Part shown: positions 18,835-31,271 of the stretch, one piece after another
How the letters are laid out: the number at the start of each line of letters is the position of its first letter
Numbering within the stretch: the stretch's first letter is position 1
Assembly: GCA_018806915.1 (NCBI GenBank)
Contig: JAGKQI010000009.1
Coordinates: forward strand, 434,001-498,000
DNA: 64,000 nt
Source of the DNA: Phytophthora colocasiae
Lineage: Eukaryota > Oomycota > Peronosporomycetes > Peronosporales > Peronosporaceae
Reading direction: 5' to 3'
The notes under the pieces: model-generated
Database searches by the model: none
Seen by the model: the letters and a program-made list of their open reading frames with translations, nothing else
Told to the model about the DNA's origin: nothing
Position numbers and translations under genes: made by a program

Positions 18835-19241
18835 GTGGCACATGAACGGACAGAGTCGGATGAAGAGTTCAACATCCTCAAACTGAACAAAATGGGGCAT
18901 AAGATCTTCCATAGCCCAAAATTGAAAACCTGGGTTGCTTATGTCCGGAAACTATGCAGCTACATGCGACGACCGAACGAGTTTTCTGCTATTGTAGAGT
19001 TGGAGAAGCGTTTGGCACGGCGAAGTTGGCAGCAATGCTTGCGAGTTCGAAGGAGAGTGCCAAGACGGAAACCACAAAGCAATTTCTCTCGAGGTTGCAG
19101 AAGTCACAGTTCAAGATGTGGCTGGTTGGGAAGCAAAATCCCACGGATGTCAGTGAGATGTTGGCAAAGAGCTCCAATCTTGACAACGCGAAGGTGATTC
19201 GTGATTATCAAGGTTACTTCACAGCAAACGCTGCTTACTAG
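18835..19241 (+). pseudogene. WY-domain effector relic, frameshifted (copy 2)
   Basis: Shares the missing T of copy 1, so the frame is split at the same place. Confidence 0.65.
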
Positions 19242-21069
19242 CAGGGTTTGATGCATTTGCACGAAATAATACGGCTATGGGCTGTGGGACGACGCAGAAC
19301 TGACACTTGAAGCTCACCTTCTAAGTGATAGTGCGTCGTTGTGGCTACCACATAGATATATACCAAAACGAGGTTTTGGAAGGCACCCAATTTGTAATTG
19401 TTTTCGAGTGCTGCATGATGAATCTGGCATTTAGCTGTACTTCATGAGTACGTATGTGTGTGTTGGGGGGGGATAATGTTGTCTACATTTAGGCGAAGTT
19501 CGTATTTCAAAAGCATAGAATCCACAGTTGTTGCCGTATCGCTGACACTAAAACTTAACACGGTCGTCATCGTGCTTAAAATGCAAACTTGTCGCTGGAT
19601 TACGCCTGGAGTCAAGCTGTGGTCACCACGGAGCGTGAGCGAGGAGTGGGCGTGAGCTCAGAGACGCTACAGCGATGGGGGCTGGCACACGCCTTGAAGC
19701 GAATGGAGGGCAACAATTTCATGCCTGATGTTCTACTGGACTTGGTGCACATAGCATGAGGCTGTAGTGGGCAAAGGCACGCGTTTCACGACTGCATGAA
19801 GCGGGAAAGACCTGGGGCACGCAGGTCTAAGTAGCTAGTTCAAGTTTGCTCGTTAGTTTTATTGTGCTTTACAAGAGTTTTGGCATACGAATAGCGCCTC
19901 TAAATCAACGACAAATCCTAAAAGTTTATCCCACAAAGGGACGTAACACAACGTTAAAAAATGTGTTTTTAGACGCTAGCAACGGAGTGCCGCATTTAAA
20001 ATCTAACAAGCGTTCTTACCACCCTTGTGGTACGTATCATACGTTTTTTAGTGAGAAGATTGCACTAACGCGTGCTGCGAGGGTAGTTTTGTAAAGCGCT
20101 ATTACGATGTCTCTTCCTTTGCCTGACGAGTTGCAGGTTCATTTAACGGTGAAGTTTGGGCAGCCATACACAAACAGCAGGTCCATTCATGGGGCACCGA
20201 TTATATTTACTTTCATGCCTCGGGATGGACACGTTGTTCTTCGAGCCAAAATCGCCAACGAGCCGGAACACTCTCCCTTGCTCTCTTAGTTAGAACTTTA
20301 CGCGTGAGACCAAGGTCAAATCGCAAAGCTCTGCATATTGTTGCAGTCGAAACGTTGGGTTACGTCTTAAGAGCTTCTTGGAGTTCCTCGATATAGAAAC
20401 AGGGTGTTCCTCCACAAACCCTTTGACAAACTTGATGCATTGAAGAGGCCACCGTGTCTTTCATTTATTTGCACGTTTTGTTTTTAAGCATGACGTTTCC
20501 ACAGCGCCTGAAGAGCAAACCCCATCGCGAAATTGACCGTGTAGAAACTCCTATCACTGACGCTACAACCGCTAGGTCCATATCGTAGAGGTACGTTAGA
20601 ACGATAGACCGCCAACGCATGTCAATTGAAATTGTCATCTTGCTGTAAACTCTGACTAAAGGAGAGTGTTAGAGTATTCTAGACGTGGGTTTGACGCTTT
20701 TACTACAGCCATTCAACGAAAATCGGCCTCAAAATAACTTAACTCTTCACTTTAGACAGTTATTCAATGTTTATTCGAAGATGGCTCGCTTTAACTCAAC
20801 GTTGGAGCCATCTTCGAGATTTGCTAAAACAACGAATTAGCCTGTGGTTTAGCCACAACGCGTGCAAGGCACAATACATGTTCATTAAAAAAACTTTACT
20901 TCTAAGGATCACCCCGGGTTTCGCGACAAAGCTAGCTTTGCGCTTTCTGAAGCGTAAGTTTCCGGAAGTCGAAGACTCTCCGGTCCGAAAGTTTCTTCCA
21001 AGATCTACTAAATACGACCTGTGAAAACGCATAAGTGCGAACTGAGCTAAGTTCGACTTAAGTTCGACT
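19242..21069 (+). other. Element B 5' region, non-coding (copy 2)
   Basis: As in copy 1. The T-run just after the effector stop is shorter here, and hairpin and small ORFs are unchanged. Confidence 0.45.
19590..19690 (+). repeat. 101-bp direct repeat (unit 2)
   Basis: Unit-2 equivalent of 2866-2966. Confidence 0.6.
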
Positions 21070-21300
21070 ATGACGGTAGACTCGGATGGTGATGTGGAGA
21101 TGTCGCTCCCCCAACCTATCTATGAAGTGATTCGTGCACCCGAATTGTCCAGCTGGGACCATGGTGCTCTGATAGAGTGGCTACGTGAGTGGGAACGCTA
21201 CGTAGAGAAGACACGTCACCGCTGCACGACCACTGGAGAGACGTATGAGAACGTGGTGGCCACGGTTAAGGGTTGTGTGAAACGTAAGACACTCAGGAAC
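21070..21300 (+). pseudogene. Element B gag, N-terminal fragment (copy 2)
   Basis: Same frame as copy 1, ending at the MULE insertion at 21300/21301. Confidence 0.75.
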
Positions 21301-23859
21301 GACAAAATACTATAAACACACCAAGATGTAGCGTTAAGCACAGCAAAACCTTCATGCACACAGTGCAAGAGACAGTTTGCCAGCGCACGTCGAGCACGAC
21401 AGATCCTGACTTCATCCCTCCCCTCCCCTGTTTCACGCTATTTGACGGTTTGACGCTATATCCCCAAGACGACGATGGGCGCTGCTGGAGCTCTAGGGCG
21501 ATGACGGCTACTGCAGGAGCCCTAGGGCACGTAGGGATTACCCGTGGTGAGGTTGGCGCTGTGGAGGGTCAACGAAAGACTCGTGCGCGCTGCTGCTCGC
21601 GCTTGTGCGTGCTGCTGGTTGGGCTCACGATGCTGGTTTGGTTCGCGACTCGTGCGCGTTGCTGTTTGGGCTCAAAGGTCAGTTGAACTGCTGTCATTTC
21701 GAGGTGTTTTATTTACAGCACATTAATCTATTCTACTGACAATGCAGGCCCATTTGCTCGTGGCCTTCCTGCAGCTTGGCCAGATACGCCCCCGCGTTTC
21801 CGCTTGTTGCTCCCCCGATAGACTAGCGTATCTCGACCAGCAGCGTCAACACCTCCTACAGTTCCAAGAGCATACAGTAAGTGCACACAGGAAGCCTGCT
21901 TCGACCACAGGCGACACGGACTCGATATCTACTGCCCAGCCAGCTGGCATCCCTAACAGCTCCATTCGCGTGCTTTCGACTCCAATCTGAGCGGAGACGG
22001 GTAGGTCTTCTCGAGAGCGGCGCTCGTTGACGTTAAACACGTGGATTGCCGGAGATGCTTGAACGTAAACGATATGATTCGCACATTCCGAGTTCGAACC
22101 GAGCAGAAATGCGATGGTGTTGCGCTCGGTCTTGTACTCGCGAAGCAAGCCAGCTCGAGCCATAGCGCTAGCGTGCCTAACCATGCGCTCATCAACTCCA
22201 GGCTCCAAAGCAAAGGCACGAGCACGCACACTTTCACCTCGGCACAGGACGAGAAGCTGCTCAATGAGGGCGCCAACCATCAGCTTGCGCCTTAGCGTGA
22301 CGTCACGCTTAATAGCGGCGTTGTACGTCTCACAGGGGTTGTTAGTGGTGGCATAGCCGCCCAGCGTATGATAACATTGCCATCGCCACACACGATCGTT
22401 TAACCACACCGTTCTGAAGTAGCTAACGAACCGATCTAGCTGAGTGTATCCTTCCCATTTTTGAAGAATCTCATCCTTGCGCTCTTGAAACTCCAAATCG
22501 AATCTGGAAAAGTGCATTTCGTGAACGTCGCGCATTATCATTGCTGCGATGCTGGTGTCGAAAGCCCGTGTTTTCTCGTAGATCTTCTTAGCCACATGAA
22601 AGTAGCACATCAAAAACTTATACGGGCTGCTGTCTCCTCCAAAACTTTCATTAAGCGCATTCCATTGCGCGCTATCGGCATTTCCCATTGCGAAATGAAC
22701 GCGAAACGGCCTTCCAGTCACTTCAAAAAACACTTTTGACAGCATTGACAGAACCTCAGCGTACTGAGGCTGCTGCTGCTGGGACACAATAAAAATTGCA
22801 AGAGGATGAAACTTTCTTGCACGATCCGAAATCCCAATTACTATAACCGGGTACCCAGTCTGGGTGAGCTTGTAAGTGGCGTCCACGTGCAAAATGAAAG
22901 AAGCAGGATCACGGTCAGCTTGACGGAGCAGCTTTTTCGTGATCCCAACCACAAAAGGGTGAGCATCGCTCCCATTTCCGACAACTGGTCTGCCATCGCT
23001 ATCCGTTCGCCACATAAACGTGAAAGCTGCATTGTCTTCTTCGCGCCTGTAAAACCCGTTTCACGTAGCTTCAGGCGAATAGCGCCCATGCGGTCACTGC
23101 CGCCCAGCGTTGTCGTAACATGGTGGTAAACAAAACGCTGGACAGCAGAGAGCGGTGGAGCTGTTTCCTCATCGAGGCCAAAGCGCTGAATTAGCGCTCT
23201 CCAAATACGAACAGGGCGTAGACCCTGCGTGGCCCAGTCTCGGGCGAGTTCCTTCATGGTAGGCGTTAGGCGAGGCCTGGCGTGGGCTCGCACGTGGGTA
23301 ACGTGCGAGAAGAGCTCGTCCACGGCCACCACATCGTGCTCCTGGCACGAACGGACGCGCCCACGCCATGGGCACGGTGTAGCTGATACTGCCGCAGAGC
23401 ACGCTTCGCACCTACAGCGTAGCAGCTGCGTCCGCATCGCGTGCGTAGCAGCATCAGCGCAGACATTGCACTGGCCAACGTCACTCCATGCAATGGAGAA
23501 TGCTTTGAGCGAGTCCAGCAGTATGTCGGCGTCCGAGCGAGGCATGCTTGGGGTGAGGGTGGTCCAGGAGAGCGGCCAAGGCATTGGGGAGGAACTGGAT
23601 GGCGAGGAGGGGAGGTGCGTATTGCAGAGTGAGCCAGCAGTACTTTGTCAGAATTGCACTAGATCCTATTGGATAAAACTGGTTTTGCGATGAATATGAT
23701 TGAATAAAAATACATTGTCGTGAGACCAGTAGATTAGTGGTTGTGGCGCGATGTATGTAGTGGCGGTCTCTCTTTGTACGTGGAGCTAGTGGATTTTACT
23801 GTGCTGGTGAATGTGTACTGTGCCTGTTATGGTTTTTGCCGTGAAAAGGACACGTCCTC
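21301..23859 (-). mobile_element. Mutator-like element in B gag (copy 2)
   Basis: 2559 bp with the same target duplication. Short indels lie in the purine-rich tract near 23590-23620. Confidence 0.8.
21728..23584 (-). pseudogene. MULE transposase (copy 2)
   Basis: Less damaged than copy 1: the catalytic half is open for 389 codons (23015 to 21846) and the zinc-binding half for 247 codons (23584 to 22841). The two frameshifts, near 23050 and before the SWIM finger, and the Asn in place of the second Asp are still present, so inactivation predates the tandem amplification. Confidence 0.8.
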
Positions 23860-23868
23860 CTCAGGAAC

Positions 23869-24083
23869 CTGGCTACCTACGTTTTAAAGAAGCTGGCGGA
23901 TGTTAGCATGTTGACATCATGAGAGCCGTGCAGGCCCGTTGCTGCACTCTCAAGAATAAGTTCGTACCTGATGTTACGTCTCGGTTCCGTCAGAAGCTCA
24001 AGGTGGACCTATCAATTGATGACTGTGACGCGCGGATTTTCCTCTACTATGAGGACTTTAAAGGTATGGAGGATAATGGTCTG
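23869..24083 (+). pseudogene. Element B gag, middle fragment (copy 2)
   Basis: As copy 1, with the same frameshift. Confidence 0.7.
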
Positions 24084-24085
24084 AG

Positions 24086-25382
24086 CCTCCGAAGAACGAG
24101 TTCAGATCGAGAGCGGAGTTTCTCGATCTGCAACAGGGCAAGGATGATGTTCACACCTTTGCCCAGCGTGCTCGATACTTGGTATCGAACATAGTGGCCA
24201 ACCCGATCGACGAGGCCACCAAGGTCGTCACGTTCATGAAGGGACTAAGAGATGGTCCGGTCAAAACATATCTCTTTCGAGAGTATCCGAATACTCTCGA
24301 AGAAGCGATCAGCCTTGCGATGCAAGAGGAGTTTAGCCAGCGTCAAGCTAAACTCCATGCGAACGCCGAAGCCGGCGCGTCCTGTTTCGAAGACGGGAGG
24401 TCCAGAACCTATGGACCTCTCGAGTGCTACGACTGCTGGTCAACAGCAGCGTAAGAACGTCAAGGTTCGATGTTACCTGTGTGGTAACATCGGTCACTAT
24501 GCACGCAAGTGCACAGCGGGCGGGCGTTCAAAAAAACGCCAAGGACCAGTAGGCGCGGGGCGTCCTACTGGTAATGCAGTCTCGCGTGTCGAACTCGGAC
24601 ACGCGACGTTGAAGGCTGCTGCCCCCAGCGAGAAGGTTTCTCGCTGCGAGATGCAAGATGACAAGCCAGACCTTGTCATCCTGAACGTGATGTCGAAGAG
24701 AGTGAACTCTCTTCGTGCCCTAGTGGACTCGGGCGCGTCGAACGACTTTGTTCGACAGGGAAGTCTTCGAAGGCTTGACTTCGAAGAGACCGACACGCCT
24801 CGCGGCGTGTTGGAGGTGCGGTTGGCAACAGGTGCCACCGTGAGGACTGAGAAGCGCGTAGTCCGTGTGCGCTTCTCTTACAAACGAAGGACGTTTGTAG
24901 AAGACCTTATCGTCTTGGATCTAGACGATAAGTTCGACTTGGTATTAGGCATGCCGTGGCTTGCACGGTATGACCCGGTGATCAACTGGGAGAAGCGTAC
25001 GCTCGTACGCTTCAACAACACATGCGCGACAAAGAGCGATGTCCCTGTCAGTGCTGCACATGCACCGGCCGGTGCATGTGAATCCCCAGTTGAGGCAGCA
25101 GCGGCCGCCGCTGCCTCCGATCGCCGCCGGCGACCATCAACGACTCCGGGAGTCGTTGTGAGAAAATGTGTGTCGACTCAGAAATCTGAGCCGAAGGGTC
25201 GCGGTCACATGAGTGATGCTCAGATGAATGTGAATCACCTGACGCGTAAACATCTGAATGATGTTTGTCACATGAGTGATGGTCAGGTGAATCGCATTCA
25301 CCTGAGAGAAGGTAACATACCGGTATCCTTAGAGGTACTTCAAGGGTCGCACCGACGACGTCGCGTTAACTCTGGGAGTTGA
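24086..25382 (+). pseudogene. Element D gag-protease (copy 2)
   Basis: Retains the protease DSGA motif. A short indel after the gag domain (near 24360) shifts the frame, leaving gag and knuckle-protease in two overlapping ORFs. Confidence 0.8.
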
Positions 25383-27575
25383 CGAAATAAATAAAATTCG
25401 GGGAACCGAAAGGCGTGCGTCAGCTCTGGGAGCTGACGCCACTGGCGCGTCGCTGCTAGTTCTGGGAACTAGCGATCGTGCATCAGCTCCGGGAGCTGAT
25501 GATGCGTGTACAGGCGAACGTTCGCTGCTAGTTCTGGGAACTAGCGATCGTGCGTCAGCTCTGGGAGCTGACGATACGTGTACAAGCGATCACTCGCTAG
25601 CGCAGGAAGCTAGCGAGAGCACGTCGACTCCGGGAGTCGACGATGCAGTTGCTTCATCCGTAGGAGCGGATGGAGGCGCAGCGGTTCAGGGAACTGAGTG
25701 CGCGGCAGGAGGTGCTGGCGGTTGCAAACGTCCAGCACCCGAAAAACCTGCGTGCTCACGTGCAGCGGTGCTGCACGCGATGAGCGGCACACAAGCAGTG
25801 CTTGAATGTGCGAGTCAGCGGAAGGAATCCGCTGACGATGGCGATAAAGTCCCGTCCAAGGTGGGATGCCTTGGACGTGGAGCGCCTGGAGCTGAGCTCC
25901 ATGGCAGACCTTCGCGGCGCAAGCTCAGGGAGCTTTGCGAGTCCCAGTCCGTGACTGTGGAGGGTGTGTCTGCAGTGCAGACGCCGAGTGTCAAGGCGTT
26001 GAACGTCTTGACACGAACTGATACTGCGGTACAGTATCAGAGCGCGCGGCACCAGCTCAGTGAGCTGTGTGAGTCTCAGTCCGTGACTGAGGAGGGTGTA
26101 TCTGCAGGGCAGACACCGAGTGTCGAGACGTTGAACGTCTTGACACGTACTGGTACTGGGTTACAGTACCAGACGATGCGGTTGGAGAATCCGCCGACGA
26201 GTGCGTCGGCGTTGACCGCACTTCCAACGATGAGTTGGAAGCGCTTCGCGCGAGACTTGTACGATGGACGCATCGAACAAATTTGCATTCTCTCGGATAT
26301 CGAGAGAGTGGATCGCGAAGCCGAAGAGCTGAAGCAGCTCGTCGTCGATGGGATCACTGAGGGTGATGACTCCCTCAGTGCGAAGACTAAGAAGCAGCGC
26401 TTCGAGGAGCAGAGTTGGGACTCGTTGAGGTCGAGTCCCTATACGAAGTTCTGCGGGAGTACAAGGATGTACTCCCGGATGAGATTCCTTCGGAGCTTCC
26501 GAAGGACAAGGGCGTACAGCACGAGATTGATCTCGTGCCGGGCACGATGTACTGTGTTACGCGGCAGTGGCCACTGCCGCGTGAACAAGTGCAAGCGATC
26601 GACGACTTCTTTGAAAGTCGTCGTCTTGCAGGTCAAGTGCGGGAATCAAAGTCCCCGCACAGTGCTCCAACGTTCTGTGTTAAGAAACCACAGGGCGGCT
26701 GGCGTTTCGTTCATGCGTAAAACAAGCTGAACGATGCGACGATACCGGCGCAGACGCCGATACCGCGAAAAGATGTTATCATCGATTCGATGGCCTTGGC
26801 ACTATCTTCAGTGCTCTAGATCTGCGTGATGGATTCTACCAAATCCTCATGCGTGAGAGGGACATCCCTCTCACAGCGGTAAGCACTCCAATCGGTATGC
26901 TTTGGGAGTGACTCGTCATGCCACAGGGGCTTAAGAACGCCCCTGCGACGTTCAATAGATGCATGACACATCTATTGCGCTCGGTGCGCGACTTCGCACC
27001 GAGCTACTTTGACGACGTGTTCGTCCACAGCCGGGCTGTGAACGGGAAGACGGAAATTGAGATGCACAAGGTGCATCTCCGGAAGCTGCTAGAGCTTATG
27101 AGGAAACATAAGTTGTATCTTCGGGGCGAGCGAGATACCCGTGTTGGGGTGTCTCGTGGGGAAAGACGGCGTGCGCCCTGACCCAGAGAAGGTCAGAGTG
27201 ATCAATGAATGGCCCACGCCGCCATCCAATGTGAAGGAACTGAGGCAGTTCCTTGGGCTTTGCAATCGGATGTGCATTGATGCAACACGATCACGAAGGG
27301 TGTGATCGTGTAGTCTACTATCAATCGCGTCAGCTGAAGCCAGCTGAGCGTAACTATCCCGTACATGACAAGGAGCTCCTTGCCATGAAGTATGCACTCG
27401 CAAAGTTCCGAGTGTATCTACTTGGGAGTAGACCGTTCGTGGTCTATACAGACCACGCATCATTGCGTACGGCGATTAAGTCGCCGCACATCTCGCAACG
27501 TATGGCGAGATGGTTGTCCATCTTCGCGGAGTACAACTTCCGGAAGAGTACAAACCCGGAAGACTCAATGTAGTA
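25358..27575 (+). pseudogene. Element D reverse transcriptase-RNase H (copy 2)
   Basis: Same stop after WRFVHA (26718-26720) and same RNase H deletion as copy 1. It has a private frame change near 26452 that separates the linker ORF from the RT start. Confidence 0.8.
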
Positions 27576-29657
27576 GCCGACGCGTTATCTCGTCGACCTG
27601 ACTATGCGGAGACGGTCGACGCCAACTGCGTTGGCGTCGTGAGGACAAGTGTGCCGTCTTCAACGTTGATGACGACGTGAAGAACGCGTATGCAAGGGAT
27701 GCAAACGCGAAGGGGCTGCTGGAGTTCCTCGCAGCACCTTCCGACGTGGCACGTCGGAAGCTAACCCCTCATCTTCGAGCTCGTGTACACCGCTATCGTG
27801 TACACGAAGGCCTACTGTTGTACAGTGCAGTAGACGACAATGCGGATCGCATTGTTGTTCCGAATGATCATGACCTCCGGTTGAGGATCATGTTCGAGTA
27901 TCACGATGCCCCCACGGCATGGCATCCGGGTCGTGAGAAGACATACACTCTTCTCACGCGGCACCACCAGTACAAGTGGGTGCGCAAGTACGTACGTGCT
28001 TGCGAGGTTTGTCAACGCGTGAAGCCTGCGCGGTTCTCGCAGGCTCCTCTTCAGTCACTTCCGACCCCGTCGGAGTGTTTGTAGTCCATGTCCATGGACT
28101 TTGTCTTCGGTCTTCCGCCTGACAGCAAGCGGAGGACGGGCATCGTTGTCGTTGTGGACAGATTCAGCAAGATGGTTCATCTTGCTGCCGTCCCGGCTAC
28201 TGTTACAGCCGCGCAGACTGCGCGACTGTTTGTTGACATGGTTTCATGGCATGCCGCTCGACATTGTGTCGGACCGTGATCCACGCTTCATGGCATGCCG
28301 CTCGACATTGTGTCGGACCGTGATCCACGCTTCACAGCGCGGTTCTCGCAAGAAGTGTTTACACTTCTTGGTTCACGATTGTCAATGTCGACTGTGGATC
28401 CGCAGACGGACGGACAGACCGAACGTGTCAACCGTGTACTGGGTGACACGTTGAAGAGCTACGCTCACTCGTTCCCGCACTGGAGCGACTGCTTGCCGAT
28501 GGCAGAGTTTGCCATCAACAACTCGGTGCATGCCTCGACAGGGCATACACCGTTCTACGTGAATGCCATGAGGCATCCACGATTGCCGAGCATGCTCGGT
28601 GGGGTAGTTTCCTCCTTAAGTGGGGGAGGATCTACAGTTGCGTCCGAACAACCGCAGAATTGCAACTGATAGCAGCACACTATCAGCTGCGGTGACACGT
28701 GCGACGTCTCGTTCTAGTAGGAACGGGCGCGCGATGTCTGTGCCGGGCACAGACATAAGAGATGATAGCGAGCAGGCAGGGCCTGCTGCTGACAAAGGCG
28801 ACAAGCAGATAGGAGTCAGTTCGAGTGCGCTAGACTTTGTCCAGCGAAGACAAGCCGTCGTACGGTTTGTCCAGGATGCTATCGCAGCTTCTGTCGATCG
28901 ACAGAAGCTGAACGCTGATACTGTTGGTAGAGGCAACACAAATGAATTCGAAAAGGGTTCATTAGTTTTGTTAGCTACACAAAACCTACCTAGACATGCA
29001 GTGTCTGACTTTGGAGCAAGCAAGCTTGCTCCAAGATTCATTGGGCCGTTCAAAGTACTTGAGCGGCACGGCAACGCGTACCGGCTGGACATACCGTCCA
29101 GCATGAGGCTCCACCCGACCTTCTACGTCGGGCGGTTGAAGCCGTACGTGCAGCACGGACTACCTAGGGTTGGTAGTCCGACTGAGGAGTGCGAGAGGCC
29201 TGGAAGGCCTTCTCGAAACCGTCGACACGGTCGATCAACCGGTTCAATCTCGTCCCAAGGTCGGACGAGAGGTTCGAGGCAGTCTGAGCTGCCTCGCAGA
29301 CCTCAGCACGGAGGACACGAACCTCCTGCTTCAGGGCAGCTATCTCAGCGCTCTGTGTCTGCTCCAGCGCAGCAACTCGATCGTGCAGGGCACGATCGTC
29401 ATGGTCATAGCGTTGACCATGCGGAGGGAGTGTTCCCACCCCCTCCGCCGCCGTTGCGCGACGCGCGTGGAGCGATCCGCTGGATTGTGGAGCGGATCGT
29501 GGCTCATAAGAGAACGAACTCTCAAGGGGTTCGTTTTCGTATTCGTTGGAGAGGTTTTCCTCCCCATCGAGATACATGGGATCCGCGGAACGTCCTGATG
29601 GAGGACGTTCCGGAAATGGTGAGGGCGTACGAAGCCCACCATAACTTGCAGGGGTAA
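27576..29657 (+). pseudogene. Element D integrase and chromodomain (copy 2)
   Basis: Carries the same 44-bp duplication (28245-28288, 28289-28332). An extra base near 28660 gives an early stop after the catalytic core. Downstream, 345 codons are open to 29657, including the best chromodomain of the three copies (WIVERIVAHKR, FRIRWRGFPPHRDTWDP). This frame overlaps the antisense ORF. Confidence 0.8.
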
Positions 29658-30713
29658 GCCCAGCACGAGGAGTGCTGCGGTCAACCACAGCACTCGGAGC
29701 TCCGCGTGGCTCGAGACGACCACGAAGCTCCTTAATGTGATCGGGTACACGGACAAGCGTGTACCCCAGGAGATCACTTTCAGTGAGGCGTGTTGCCAAG
29801 GGTTGGCAACACGGGCAGAGTGTGCCAAAGGGAACGGCACAGGGGATCCCCGCTTCCATGGACAGATCATGGAGGCGTTCACGCTTACCACGAGTGGTGT
29901 AAGTGTAGCAGCGATCGTGAGCTGCAGCAACGCGCTCACGATACGCCTTCGGGTCTTTGTTGAAGTTATCAACAAAGGAATTCCACGACTGACAAAGTGC
30001 CTGCCACTCTGGCACTTTGCTCTTGCGCGAAGTCTTCTTCGCTGCATAGTATCGGAGCTCGTGGAAGAGCCCGATATAGTAGTCGCGTCTTTGAGTCTCA
30101 GACTCAAAGACAAGCTTAGCGGCGACGTCGTCGTCGTTGATACTGTTGCATGCGTACAAAACAGTATCGGGTTCGGTGGTGAACTAGCACCGAACCGGTC
30201 ATGGATTTCAGCCTCAGTAGGCATCCATGGTGTGCGCACTGGCGGATCAGTGCGCGGGGCAGTGAGCGCCCTCAACATGGGGGACGCTTCATCATCACTG
30301 CGCGGACGCTTCGAGCTTGAAGCGTCCGAGGCCTCATCACGAGGTCGTCGAAATCCCACGGGTGGGTCTGACGTGTCTTCGGACGAAGACAAGGGAGCGA
30401 GAGCCTTGACATCAACCTCCCCCTCCTCGACATCCTCGTCGTAGTCGAAGATGTCTTCGTAGTCCTCTCCAAAGAGTTCTTTGAGAGGGACAGCAGGATT
30501 CTTAATCTCTGCTAGAGAAGAAGACTTCTTCTTCTTCTCATGCTTCTCCTTATGGAGAGCATGGTACTTGGTGACAGAGAGCTTCTCTGTCAGACCGCTG
30601 GAGGCAGCAGTGCTAGTTGGCACTGCTGAGGTCGTTGTTCCTGCTGCAGAGGCAGCAGGTAAGGCTTGCGCGGCCGCAGAAGCGGACGGAGACGTGGGAG
30701 TTGGAGAGTCCAT
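29164..30713 (-). pseudogene. Element D antisense ORF (copy 2)
   Basis: Best preserved copy. The N-terminal frame is open from 30713 and the second frame from 30159 to 29164 is unbroken through the coiled coil to its end (SRTPQSDYQP). The shared frameshift between them (near 30170) is the only clear break. Confidence 0.65.
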
Positions 30714-30814
30714 TGCGAAATGAACTCGGATTTCTCTCGGGAACTTGGCGGTCTTCTCAAGTTCTGTTGATTGACGTATCGAGACCGATACGTCGAATCT
30801 TAACGGGGGGATGG

Positions 30815-31271
30815 TGCAACGGGGTTACACGTACAAGTGGTTGTACCACTTGTAACTCTAACAGTTAGGATAACTGTTAGAGGTTGAAATGGCTCAGACC
30901 TTGGTGTGCTGTACACACCAAAGGATACATGGGCGAACCACATTATTGGGTGGTTCGTGTGCATTTGTGCATATTATTGGTAGAAAGTAACGGATTTCTA
31001 CCAATCACTGAGCAGAGTTTCTGCCAACCACACGTTGGCAGACCCTTTAGAAATAGATAACAAACAGTTTTAGGAGGTCCATAATTGGCTTATGCCAAAT
31101 TCAATAACAGTTCTCATTTTACGGTATTTTGCAGTTTAATTTAGTTATATTTGATTTACTTATACTTATTTAAATAAGTATACTTAAATTAAGTCTATTC
31201 TAATTACACGCTTCCTCATACACGTAAGCGCACGTGTACGCCACCTAATAGGTCTAGGTAGACCTATTACA
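30815..31271 (+). repeat. Element D 3' LTR (copy 2)
   Basis: 457 bp. Three bases shorter than copy 1 near 30885-30895. Confidence 0.8.

Larger units (their letters stand above)
24084..31271 (+). mobile_element. Element D (copy 2)
   Basis: Same structure. Some stems broken in copy 1 are perfect here, for example gctagttc-tgg-gaactagc near 25454 and gtcgactc-cgg-gagtcgac near 25623, so copy 1 has been losing stems. Confidence 0.85.
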